DNA of 64,000 nt from Mortierella alpina (taxonomy: Eukaryota; Mortierellomycota; Mortierellomycetes; Mortierellales; Mortierellaceae), in the NCBI GenBank assembly GCA_029449245.1, contig JANATF010000009.1, positions 248,001 through 312,000 of the forward strand, given 5' to 3'. The first letter of the stretch is position 1. Every line of letters starts with the position of its first letter. Shown here piece by piece: positions 45,319 to 56,148 of the stretch. Both the position numbers and the translations under genes were made by a program. The notes below the pieces were generated by a model. That model was not told where the DNA came from. It made no database searches and was given only the letters and a program-made list of their open reading frames with translations.

Positions 45319-47052
45319 ATGAGTGCCCATTGGAAACGTGAGAAGGTGCAGGACCACAAGTTCGACTTTATCAACGTCGACGACTTTATAGACAACTCAT
45401 GCTGGCGCCAGTTTCGGTACACTCTTGTGTTCGCAGCCATTATCCGAGGCATTCTCGTCTACTGCTCCGATATTTTTACCGCCGTCAACTTGCTCACGAA
45501 TCCAAGCTCTTCGTCGTTCGTCGACAAAAAGGGCGTGGACCTAGCAGGAATCGTAAACTTGCCTCTCAACTACTTTCGATATATCTTCACGGGATGTATC
45601 ATCTTTGGATTTCTTTTGCTCGCGCTCGAGATGCGAAGAGCAAAGGGAATTGTCGCCTCCAAGGATATCTCTTACGCCTTCACCTCTCAGATTGCCAGTC
45701 GGTACTACACTGTGCGATCCTACCCCCATTATTGTCTCTTTGCCCAAATCCACAACTCCAAGAAGACAGTCGACGAAGTAGCCTTCTTCTGCTTCTTCAC
45801 CTTCCGAAGTAGGTTCGAAAGTGTGCAATGGGTCGCTCTTTGGGAAACACTACTCACTCAATGCTAACGTGGTTCTATATCACTTGTGTCCCCCTTTTTG
45901 TATCCTCTCAGACTGGAAGCGACTTATTTTGGCAGATTCTCCCCGCCAGGTTATCAACGCATTCATCCTCTACCAGACCTTCAAACCCCATACACAGGAA
46001 TTATTTCAATGGAACAAGATCTTTGACGGCAACGTCTACAAGATGATCTCTGTTAGTGCCATGATTTTCACGGTAGTAATGTGCGCCATGTCACTGCTTA
46101 TGCTTGTCGCCGCCGTTGTTCTTTACATCCCCCTGGTCAGCCATATCCGGGGCAACCTCAAAGAGTACTGCTGCCACAAGATTGACAAACGGTAAGAACA
46201 CTTGCTGTAAAAAAGGCGCCCTATGTTCTCCTCTTGGTATGTTGAACTAACCAAGCAACTTTGAACCACGATAGCATTGACGAGCTCATCCGCAAAAACA
46301 CAAAGAGCAGGGCTGATGCGGCTCTCAGCGGAAAGAACAAGGACATCGCAATGAGCAATCTGAAACAGCCTACACTTCCTCAGCTGGACTTGCTTGAAGC
46401 TGGCCCTACACTCCCAGCTCAGACTCCCAGGAACGCGTACGCCCAAGCTCAGTCACCTTATCCTCGTAACGCCAATGTCAACAATGGACAGCAGGGCTAT
46501 GGATACTCACAGGCAATGTACAACAACCCTAGCCCCCAGCAACCTGGATACACGCAAAACTACTCCAAGGATGACTATTTCCAGGCCAAGCCTCTCCAAG
46601 GTGGTCAATCTCAACGCGACCCCGCAGCCTTCGACCCTTATGCAGAGTCTGCGTTCACGACCGAGGATGTCTATGATGCCTACAATTCGAACCAGGACCA
46701 GCTGCACCTGCAGCAGAAACCCCGACACGACATGTATGGCGACTATTATGGTGGCAGCAACGTCGGTTCGCAGCAGCGACAGGCGCCTGCCACGCGAGCC
46801 CCTCGACGCTTTGATGACTACTCGTCGCAACAGCGATCAGCATCACCCTCTCAGCATGGGTCAGACCTTGATAGCAACGTCAACGGCAGCAGTGGACATG
46901 GCTATGGCAGCAACCAGGGCTATGGAAATGAGTACTATCCATCCAATGGCCAGCAGGCTGGGTCCGTCGTCGGCTACTCGTCCCCGCCTCCACGCCCTCG
47001 CCGGAATGATACGGCGCAGACGAGGGGGACACCCCGCCCCGGCTTTATGTAG
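45319..47052 (+). CDS. KCH1: KCH-type fungal low-affinity potassium transporter
   Basis: Plasma-membrane K+ transporter of the fungal Kch1/Prm6 family, 515 residues from exons 45319..45808, 45912..46191 and 46275..47052. Near the N terminus is FINVDDFIDNSCWRQFRYT. Hydrophobic segments follow: YTLVFAAIIRGILVYC, FRYIFTGCIIFGFLLLALEM and MISVSAMIFTVVMCAMSLLML. The family hallmark NWKRLILADSPRQVINAFIL lies at the exon 1/2 junction, followed by the loop after it. The C-terminal 260 residues are cytosolic, Gln/Tyr/Ser/Gly-rich and disordered, ending near PRPRRNDTAQTRGTPRPG. In yeast the family supports K+ influx during the calcium/pheromone response. The start is the ATG after a CT-rich leader and lacks in-frame upstream alternatives with conservation. 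Confidence 0.9.
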
Positions 47053-47636
47053 CGAGGACTGTACGTTAGGTCTGACAATAGAGGGGGTAGGAATATATAT
47101 ACTTATTTTATGGCTACACATGAGCACAGTGTTGCTGTGGAGGACTCGGACAGTGGATGTTCCTAGGGATGTGATGCGTCTTGCCGCGTGTTCTGACTAG
47201 CGGTGCTGTAGTGCCAAAGGCATTACAGTAGGCGTGGGCTGCTGCGAGTGGCCAGCCAATAGGCTCTCGTATGAAAATAGGATTCACAAGGGCATTGGTG
47301 GCAGAGAGCAAAATATCACTTTCTCATCAGTTGCATTCAACGTCGTTCTCTCCTTCCTTCCTTCATCGTCCTCCTTTGTCCTCGTCCTCTTGTTCCTCTT
47401 ACCCCCGTTTCCTCATCGCCACGCTTCGGAGGCAACATCCTCCCCACTCTTGTTCCTAGCCGCCATCCGCTCTCGCGCCACGTCCCCTTCTTGTCGTCGT
47501 CGCCATTCACACCTCGTGTCAAGAAGCTGCCCGTTCTTGATTTCCATCTCGACTTGCCACGCAGCCAAGGTGGTCGTGTCCATCCACCTTCCCTCGTAAA
47601 AAAATACGTCCAGCCAATCTCTCCAAGCTGTAGACA
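47053..47636. promoter_or_regulatory. Intergenic region upstream of ALG5
   Basis: 584 bases. The half next to ALG5 (about 47335-47420) is a CT/CCTTCC pyrimidine tract. No gene recognised. Confidence 0.5.
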
Positions 47637-48949
47637 ATGTCTTGGGCACTCGTGCTGTCGAGCGTCCTGATGGGCGGCATTTTGTGCGTAAGTCAGCCAG
47701 CTAGCCTTGGACAACGCATCTGCCATTAGCCCTCACTGCACCACAGTGTCATTTTTCTCATCCCTCATCGCTCTGTTGTTTATCCCATGTCCGCGCTTCA
47801 CAGGCCTTCTCCGTGCTCTATCTATTAAGCCCCACTCCGAGACCACCTACGGGGCCTGAACAGTGTTATCAGGATTACACTCACGTTGCAGCGCTGATCA
47901 AGGAAGAACAGGAGCACGAAAAGAAGCTCAAGGCCCACAACCAGGCTACTTTGTCCTCGTCACCCTCCCCCGCAGGACCCTCCAACAAGAAAGAAAAAAA
48001 GATCGCAGGTGGAGCCACCCGATCTGAAAAGTACAAAGCGCAGCTGCTGCCTTTGCCCAGGACAGCCGATGAGGGTCAGCCAGAAAAGTCGCTGTCGGTC
48101 GTTGTCCCCGCCTATAATGAATCAGAGCGTCTTCCGATCATGATGAAGGAGACACTCGACTATTTGAAGGCAAGGTCGCAGCGGGACCCTCAGTTCACGT
48201 ACGAGATCTTGATCGTTGACGATGGCTCTCAGGATTCGACCGTCAGAGTCGCGCTGGAGATTGCTCAGCAGGAAAACAACAGCGACATTCGTGTCCTTAC
48301 TCTTGAGGAGAACAGAGGCAAAGGAGGCGCCGTCGCTCAGGTACACATATTTGTTACTAGTCAACTGTCACCGACTCCTTTCCCTTTGAAAAACTCGCCA
48401 ACTCACATTACACATCGTCTTTAGGGAATGCAATACACCCGTGGTAACCATATCCTAATGGTTGATGCCGACGGAGCAACGCGGTTCTCAGATCTGGATC
48501 AATTGGAGGTCAAGCTCAAGGAGATTGAACAGGACGGTCATGGGGTCGCCGTGGGCTCGAGAGCACATCTGGTGGAGACCGATGCAGTCGTAAAGCGATC
48601 GTTCATCCGCAACTTTTTGATGTATTCGTTCCACAAGGTGGTCTATGTGCTTGGCATTCGAGGGATCGATGACACCCAGTGTGGATTCAAACTGTTCACG
48701 CGCGAGACCTCCAAGGCCATTTTCCCAAACATGCATGTCGAAGGCTGGGTTTTTGACATTGAGGTCTTGATGATTGCACAGAGGCTCGGGATCCCTATTG
48801 CCGAGGTTCCTGTGGCATGGCAGGAAATCGATGGTTCCAAGGTTTCGCTTATGAAAGACTCGATTCAAATGGCTCTGGACCTATTAATCATCAGGATGAA
48901 CTATATATTGGGCATTTGGACCACTCAGTCGATCAAAAAGACAAAATAA
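47637..48949 (+). CDS. ALG5: Dolichyl-phosphate beta-glucosyltransferase ALG5
   Basis: ER membrane GT2 enzyme that makes dolichyl-phosphate-glucose from UDP-glucose, the donor for the last three glucoses of the N-glycan precursor. 370 residues, exons 47637..47687, 47804..48340 and 48425..48949, all phase 0. A single N-terminal membrane helix ([21 protein letters not shown]) spans intron 1. The catalytic domain has [49 protein letters not shown] as the metal-binding DxD-type region, [16 protein letters not shown] and [10 protein letters not shown]. All are characteristic of ALG5 rather than DPM1. An extra basic Ser/Lys-rich linker (about residues 45-80) follows the anchor. This activity precedes calreticulin's monoglucosylated-glycan recognition, though the two genes are not adjacent. 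Confidence 0.95.
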
Positions 48950-49310
48950 GGCGACACCTTGCACGTTCATGGTACGCCAACAATAGTCGATAGCCTAGTC
49001 GGAATGCTTTGCATAACAAACACCGGCCACGACCGCCTCTCGCTATTGGCAACAGTAAACTAAAAAAAATGCACTACCACCGTACACACGTCCCAGGCTT
49101 CAAGATTTGCATGTTCTCGTTGAGTGTGGTTGCGCTGGGACATAGTTGAGCATCAAGGTCCAGAAAGACTATTTCACTCTACCGGCACATTTGGTCAACC
49201 AAGATGTAAAATTTTATGAGATGGAAATATGGGTACAATAAGGAGGTAACTAGCAATGAACAGGAAGGGAGATGAAAGAAACGACAGTGAAGGGTGGGGC
49301 GATGTGCCTT
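48950..49310. terminator. Convergent 3' ends of ALG5 and NSA2
   Basis: 361 bases between facing stop codons, without any recognisable gene. It should contain both polyadenylation regions, and an ATTTTATG/TACAATAA-rich stretch lies in the middle. Confidence 0.45.
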
Positions 49311-50758
49311 TTAAACCAAAAGCAGCGCATTCACACAACCGTCCAACTCGGGGTTGTTGGTGATCTGGGCGTATTTACCCCAAACAACCTTGCCTCCTGT
49401 CGTCACCAATCCCAACTCTGAAACGTTGACCTCAATGACCGTACCCTTTGTCAAGACACCCAGCTGTGTGTACAAAGGACTCTGAGGGTTCTTCTTGACG
49501 CCAATGATGGGCAAGCAGAAAGTCGCCTTGAGTTCTGGGTGGGTAACATGAGCCTTCTTGTAACGGAGGGCAGAGGGACGAATGAATCGCTCGTACTTTG
49601 GGGGCTTACGAGTGAATCCGTCACCGACAAACGTTGCCTTGGTGACCATTCTCTTCCATGACTTGGCCTTGGTCTTTCCAGAGCGGAGAACCTTGAACAT
49701 CTCGTCCTCAGCAATACCACGGACCTTGGGCAGAGGCACGTTCCACTTTCCGGCCTTCTCCTTGCGCTTCTGCTTGATCATGTTGCTCAGCACCTTGGCG
49801 CGCTGTTGACCCTCACGATCCAAAAGATAACCAGGAACAGCACCCTCGGGAACAGCCTCGGTATCCTTCTGCTTGGCGTTCTTCTCCTCGTGCTGCTTGA
49901 TTCTGTTTGATATAGATTTCCGCGTAGAAAGAGAATTTAGAGGGGAAAAAAACGTTAGGCTCTGATGACGTGAATTCACAGTGCTGTCTTCCCAGTCCTG
50001 ATACGCCCACCGAGAGGCTACCCTTAGTTGTCAGCACGAGCACGATTCAGAGTCCCGCATGTATCATCTTGGCTTTCCTGAATTAAACATCGGCGCAACT
50101 GCGAGAGTCCCGAACATGTTTGTGGCGAGCTACATCCTCGAGTTCCTGCAGGCTGAGTTACATATGTCCTGGGATGATTCGAAGTGGTCCCCCATCGGCC
50201 AGAAGAGCCCAAAAATAAAATACGTACGTCTTCTTCATCTGGATCTTCTCAGAGTGTCTCTTCTTATTGTACATCTTGGCCCTCAAACCAGTGACCTTCT
50301 GTGCAAACTGGGAGTCCTTGTGGACCTGACGGGCCTCTCTTTTACGCCTATAGGATGGAAATAGTAAAACATATCAGAATGTGGCGAAGACAAAGAAAAA
50401 AAGACGCTGACAAGCTGTCGGGTATCATCTTGGGTGTCTCTGTGGCACGGTTAACTTACTTGCGCTCAGCGAAATCGAGCCTGCGACCATGTCGCTTAAT
50501 GGATTCTTCGATATACTCGTTCTGAGGCTATTGTGCGGAAAGAAGAAGCAGAGCAAGGATGACAAGGATTAGACGAGATCCACAACTCGACGGATGTTGC
50601 AACAGCATGGTAGTGATGTTTTTGCTGCGATGGGGGGAGTTGAGGTCATGATGAGGAATCAATCTCAGCAGCGAGGCGGCAAGCACAAGCTTGCAGTGCT
50701 GGGAGTGCATATCGAGGTGGGTGGAATGTGAACACGAGCGGCAGGGGCGCTTTACCAT
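49311..50758 (-). CDS. NSA2: Ribosome biogenesis protein NSA2 (TINP1)
   Basis: Pre-60S assembly factor of the S8e-like family, acting in nucleolar/nuclear 27S pre-rRNA processing. 260 residues, the usual family length. Exons: 50758..50756, 50527..50460, 50347..50228 and 49902..49311. The first coding exon consists of the start codon alone (CCACCATG|GTAAAG). The second begins [19 protein letters not shown], the invariant NSA2 N terminus, so the ATG-only exon is well supported. Other matches are [63 protein letters not shown]-like [29 protein letters not shown] and the C-terminal [20 protein letters not shown]. It is divergent from P5C dehydrogenase over 258 bases. Confidence 0.96.
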
Positions 50759-51016
50759 GGTGGAATGAGGGTGATGGCGAAAGGAGGGAATTAATGCAGC
50801 CCGGTGCAGGGGACACTTTAGTTGTGAAGAAAAAAAAAAAAAGAAAAAGCGTGGCTTGTGCGATGAAAACATCGCCTCCCAAGCTGGAAGATAACGTGAT
50901 TTAGTCATGGCCCCGCAAACGGATAAATATCGATCGACGACTCCTCTTGGTCTTGTTCTTTTTTCTTTCTGTTCCTTTACCTTCGTCCATCCTTCCCAAC
51001 CCCCCATAAAGCAATC
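50759..51016. promoter_or_regulatory. Compact bidirectional promoter NSA2 / P5CDH
   Basis: 258 bases between the two start codons. An A-run (50827-50844) and a CT-rich leader before the P5CDH ATG are the only evident features. Confidence 0.55.
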
Positions 51017-53680
51017 ATGTCTGTCCCTACTGCCACCTTGGCCTCTTTCAAGATCCCCGCCGTCACCAATGAGCCCATGGTATGTCTGCTCAACCTCATT
51101 GCTCATGGTCGCATTCAAGCTTCTTTGGAATCGCCACCATGTCAACGGTTTCGTTCCTCTGACCATGGTCTCCTTTCTTTTCCCTTCCTACTACCAGGCA
51201 ACCTATGCGCCCAACTCGGCTGAGCGCGCTGCCCTCCAGGCTGCCTTGAAGGAGCTCCGTGCCCAGTCCCCTCTCGATATCCCTTGCGTTGTCAACGGAA
51301 AGGAGGTACGTGAATGCGCATCCATGCTCTGAGTTTTAGCTACAAGCTCGAAGCTTCTCGTTGTTGTCAGCAGCTGACTATGAGAATATGCTTCTTTCTG
51401 CCATTTGCTCCTACACCACAGGTCCGCACTGGAATCATGGAGAAGCAGGTTATGCCCCATGAGCACAAGACCGTTCTCTGCAACTACCACAACGCTGACG
51501 AGGCCCTTGTCGCTCAGGCCATCGACGGTGCTTTGGCTGCCAAGCAGGACTGGGAGAACACTCCCTTCAACGACCGTGCTGCTATCTTCTTGAAGGCTGC
51601 TGACCTTGCTGCCACCAAGTACAGGTACGAGAGTCTCCTGCCTTCTGATCTTTCTTGCTGCTCCCCAACTATTTTTTTTCGGGTTCGAAATGTGCTCTGT
51701 GCACCCCTGCCACGGTCCAACATTTTCCACAGACGTTGTTTGGGATGGTGAAGCAATGACTCCTCTTTTAGAGTCGTTCTTAGCGCGAGGACGTGGGTCA
51801 TTTCTTTTAACGTTTGTGTGATCTGAGTGTATGTTGAGCCCTGTTGTGGGTGGGAAATTTTGGGGGCCTTTTCCCGCGCTTAGGTCGTACGAGCAAGTGC
51901 GGGGATAGCACCTTTTTTTTATTTTTTTCGCACCTGAGAACGCCAATGCACATCGCATGCATTTTTTCGTCTCATCCAAAGACAAACTACTGCAATGCAA
52001 TGGTCTTGGTGGATTTGCAACCTCCACTCGTCGGTTTTTTTTTTCGTCGATCTGGTGTTGGGTCCCGGCGGTGTTCATTGAAAACGTGCCCCTCAGTCTG
52101 TTGGCCTTGAAATTATTTTGGCCGTTTCTGCCAATGACGCCACTTGAAGGCCCGACTTTTGATTTTCTATGACCCATAACTTGTTCCTGCTATGACCCAT
52201 AATCACTTTACACGCTCGCAGCTCCTCCGCAACCACACCCGATATTCATCGTCATGTACCCTTCGCGACACTCTCAAACACCCTCTGCCCCTCCGCTGCG
52301 GACTCGAAACTCTGTACACCATGCTACCCCAACATAGCCCCAAAGGGGTACCCATTGGACCCAATGGACTGACATCGTGTACATTGCTTGTCACCTGCTT
52401 CTAGATACAAGATCATGGCTGCCACCATGTTGGGTCAGGGAAAGAACGCCTGGCAGGCCGAGATCGACGCTGCTGCTGAGATGATCGACTTCTGGCGCTT
52501 TGGTGTCAAGTTCGCTGAGGAGCTCTATGCTGTTCAGCCCCCCCAGAACAGCACTGGAACCTGGAACCGCACCGAGTACCGTCCCTTGGAGGGCTTCGTC
52601 TTCGCAGTCTCGCCCTTCAACTTCACTGCCATCGGTGGTAACTTGGCTGGTGCTCCCGTCTTGATGGGTAACGTCTGCGTCTGGAAGCCCGCCCCCGCTG
52701 CTACCTACGCTTCGTACGTCGTGTACGAGATCATGCGTGAGGCTGGTCTTCCCGCTGGTGTCATTCAGTTCATCCCCGGCCCCGCCCCCGAGGTTGTCGG
52801 CCAGGTCTTGAAGCACCCCGAGTTTGCTGCTCTCCACTTCACTGGTTCCACCCACGTCTTCCGCAAGCTCTGGAAGGACATTGGAAACAACATTGAGAAC
52901 TACAAGTCCTACCCCCGCATTGTCGGAGAGACTGGAGGCAAGAACTTCCACATGGTCCACAAGACCGGCAACGTCACCTCGGTCGTCAACAACACCATCC
53001 GTGCCTCCTTCGAGTACCAGGGACAGAAGTGCTCTGCTTGCTCTCGCTGCTACTTCCCCGACAACCTCTGGCCCGAGATCAAGGCTGGCCTCATTGCTGC
53101 TCACAGCAAGATCCAGGTCGGTGGTGTCGAGGAGTTCAAGAACTTCTCTGGTCCCGTCATCAACCAGTTCTCGTTCGACAAGATCAAGAGCTACATTGAC
53201 TGGGCCAAGGCCGATGCCGAGTCTGAGATCATTGCCGGAGGCACCTACGACGACTCTGTTGGTTACTACATTCAGCCCACCATCATTGTCACCACCAACC
53301 CCAAGTCTCGCACCATGATGGAGGAGATCTTTGGACCCATCGTCACCATCTACGTCTACAAGGCTGAGGAGTACGAGAGCACCTTGGAGTTGGTTGCCAA
53401 CTCGTCCGCCTATGCTTTGACCGGTGCTTTGTTCTCCCAGGACCGTTATGCCACCGTCCAGGGTGCTAACAAGCTCCGCAACGCTGCTGGAAACTTCTAC
53501 ATTAACGACAAGTGCACTGGTGCTGTTGTTGGTCAGCAGCCCTTCGGTGGTGGACGTGCTTCCGGCACCAACGACAAGGCTGGTTCCGCCGCCATCCTCT
53601 CGCGTTTCGTCTCCCCTCGCTCGATCAAGGAGTCCTTTGTCGACTTGGAGAACTTCATCTACCCCTCCAACTTGGTTTAA
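51017..53680 (+). CDS. PUT2: Delta-1-pyrroline-5-carboxylate dehydrogenase (ALDH4 type)
   Basis: NAD-dependent enzyme converting pyrroline-5-carboxylate/glutamate semialdehyde to glutamate in proline catabolism. 549 residues, exons 51017..51079, 51198..51305, 51422..51624 and 52405..53680. The ALDH4 fold is clear. FVFAVSPFNFTAIGG binds the cofactor, the general base Glu300 is in GETGGKN, and the nucleophile Cys334 is in GQKCSACSR. EEIFGPIVTIYVY and QQPFGGGRASGTNDKAG are also present. Intron 3 is 780 bases. The N terminus (MSVPTATLASFKIP) has no arginine-rich presequence, although the family is normally mitochondrial. An alternative upstream exon cannot be excluded. Codon bias is strong. AATAAA lies at 53780-53785. 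Confidence 0.95.
51625..52404 (+). other. Unusually long intron 3 of P5CDH
   Basis: 780 bases against a local norm of 60-110. It begins GTACGAG and ends CTTCTAG with correct phase. T-rich tracts are abundant, and no conserved coding segment was found. Confidence 0.65.
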
Positions 53681-53919
53681 GTTCCTCATTCAACCTTTGA
53701 GAAAGACAAAGGGCCTGTATTTTTTTGATCCTGCATATAACTTGACCATTCCGCGTCTCTTGAGTCAAGCCAATTGACAAATAAACAACTTAGAAGAGAT
53801 ACACCAGATTCCACACAGCATTAGGTATGACTAATTGATGTGCTCTTTCCATCGCCTCGCGTGTACAAGGTATCTATTCCAACGGGAAGTGGGAAGCGGG
53901 AAGCAAGAGGGAAACGGAG
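53681..53919. terminator. Convergent 3' ends of P5CDH and SERHL-like gene
   Basis: 239 bases between stop codons with the P5CDH AATAAA at 53780. No other feature. Confidence 0.5.
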
Positions 53920-55416
53920 CTACAGACGAGCAATCACCGCAGCATCCTGGTCTAGGATCCAGCTGCAGACATGTCCTGATATCAGCTGTGGATTTTCCAT
54001 ATGTACTGAATGCGATCCGTCGACTCTCTTGATGGTGACCTTTGTCTTGCAGAACCATCCCATTCTTTCAGTCACGACTATTAGCACGTTACACATTCAT
54101 ATGGAAACGGGAAAAAGAGGAAGTCAGTGTCCACTGTATTTTCAATCATAAAAAATATCGTCCCACGGCCTCTCTGAAGTGTCCCACTTACTCTCGGACT
54201 TTGCAGAATACAGTTCAGTGGCCAAAACTGCAAGGACGGGACTTGTGACGCGGTTCAGGAACGCACGAACGTAGGCGTTTGATAAGGTCTGGGCGGGTAG
54301 GATGGTCAAAGCTCGAGCGGTGCTCCAGGTCCACCCTTGGAGGGTGTTGTTGTTATAGCCGTCGGTATTCATGTTGGCATCATTTGGGTTTGTTATCTCT
54401 ACAGGACGCAAACCACGCGGCACAAGGATCTTTGCAGATGCGGGATGGAGTCCAGAGTCACCTCCTTTGCTCCTTGCGTCGCAGGCAGATTCGATGGTTG
54501 GATGGAAGGCTATTCGTTTGTGGGCGAGGTTCTTTTTCTTCTCAAGGTGCTCAAAAAAGTGTTGAGGCTGGTTCTCTACAGCCCGACTCAATGGCCCGAA
54601 ATTGTCCAGTAGAATGCAAAGTAGTACTCTAAAAGAAAGGAAGCGCGTTAGTAGATGCGGCTAGTCATGGAAGGAAAGAACAGAAAACAAGAAACGCATT
54701 CGAGATATTCGGGATACAGCTTAGTGTATATGATGTAGCCTATATATATGAGCATGGCGTTATGACAGTACCGCGACTCAAAGAGTCCCGCATAAAGGGT
54801 TGAGATGGCTCCGCCCATAGAATGACCGATCAAGGCGTGCCTGTCCCATCGGAGCTGTTCTGCAACCTGGTCTAGATCTTCGACATATAGCCATAAGCTA
54901 TAGTCTTCGGACTGACGGTGGGAGGACATGCCGTGTCCTGCGAGATCCAGAGCCAAGATCTCGACCGGTTCAGGACCGAGTTGCTGCAATATTAGTCTAT
55001 ATATAAGGAGGAGGAGGAGGAGAAGGAGAAGGAAGGGATGGCGACGCGTGTTAAGATATGAAGGATCGATTACCCTTTTGACAGAGTCGATCTATACACA
55101 AAGGGTGGAGTTTTCTTACGGCGCCAGTCTAGGACGTCAAATCGAAGGCAGACAAAGAAGTGGAGGGGAGGACTGAGTATCTGTTCCATGAGTCTTTGAA
55201 GAAGGGAATGGACCCAACAGCGAGGTGCACCTTTTTTTTTTTTTTTTACTTGTCGAATGAGCTTGCATTGTCGAGGTGACCGTGGACGGCTATGAACCGG
55301 CGGCTGTCTCGTACCTGGACGGAGCGGGCGGTGGCTGTTGTCCAGTGCTTTGCAGCCAGGACGCTGCCGTTGCGAAGCTGGAATGTGCGTTCCTGGGGGA
55401 CTGGGAGGGGATGCAT
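53920..55416 (-). CDS. Alpha/beta hydrolase, serine hydrolase-like (SERHL type)
   Basis: 328 residues from exons 55416..55250, 54996..54772, 54628..54192 and 54077..53920. The N terminus has FQLRNGSVLAAKHW, then FIAVHGHLDNASSFDK, the HGWLDNA-like oxyanion region of SERHL proteins. Then follow ILALDLAGHGMSSHR and the nucleophile elbow LIGHSMGGAIS. The second half includes DNFGPLSRAVENQPQHF. The last exon supplies the catalytic-type histidine in VDGSHSVHMENPQLI. The acid residue is not unambiguous. Substrate unknown. The start ATG at 55416 gives a short N terminus, and an upstream non-coding or alternative exon is possible. Exon 2's acceptor follows a TATATATAG stretch. It diverges from the Xaa-Pro aminopeptidase gene. 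Confidence 0.85.
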
Positions 55417-56148
55417 GGGATGGTGTCAGGGCGAGAGTGGGGAGGGGAGGAGGGGAGGAGGAAGAGCAAAGAAGGGAGAGGCTGCTGTGGCAAGAAATGC
55501 CTCGGGTGGCGATTCACACGCGCGTGTGCCTCGTTGAGAGGACATCGAAATAGCGCATGTGCGTGTACCCATGCCCATGCCCATGCCACTGCAGTCCTAT
55601 GGCCTAGTCTTTTGAGATCGAGCGAGGAAGGACATATGGGGTGAGTGCAGTTGGCTGTGGAACTGCTGGCTACAGTGACGGGGACAGCTACGGCTACGGC
55701 TATGTCTTTGTTCTCTGTGTGCTCACCTCCTCACCCCCCAGAGAAGCTCGTTTCCAAATGCGGGGTCGTTCTGCTGAACCCAAACTCCTGTGGCTCTCAC
55801 CGCCCCCAGCACGTCAGGTAATGGCTCTCAGGGTGATTTTCCCATCAGGCCTACAGACTTTTACGAGGCCATGGAGTACCGCCTGTGTGCCCTTGTCCGT
55901 CTGGATGGGGGTGCAGACTCTGTCCGGTGTTGCCGGCTGCTGCTGCTGCACTCGTGGCGTGCGTGCTCGAGACTCGTCTTTGGGGATCCCGTCTGTTGGC
56001 CGCGCATCCTTGCCATAAACGATCGTCGAATCCAATAGACACAATAAATATTTCCGTGCCCCCCGCTGTCCCTTTTTTCCTCTTTCTCTTTTCTCCTCTG
56101 CTCCATCACATCTCTCCATCACCCGTTCCCTTCTCACTCCATCCTGCA
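55417..56148. promoter_or_regulatory. Bidirectional promoter region, SERHL-like / Xaa-Pro aminopeptidase
   Basis: 732 bases between divergent starts. Short open frames on both strands show no family signature. A purine-rich GGGAGGGGAGG tract lies close to the SERHL-like gene and a CT-rich leader precedes the aminopeptidase ATG. Confidence 0.5.

Noticed and set aside
52391-53689. 432-codon open frame antisense to P5CDH
   Set aside because: Same codon-bias artefact, spanning exactly the large sense exon.
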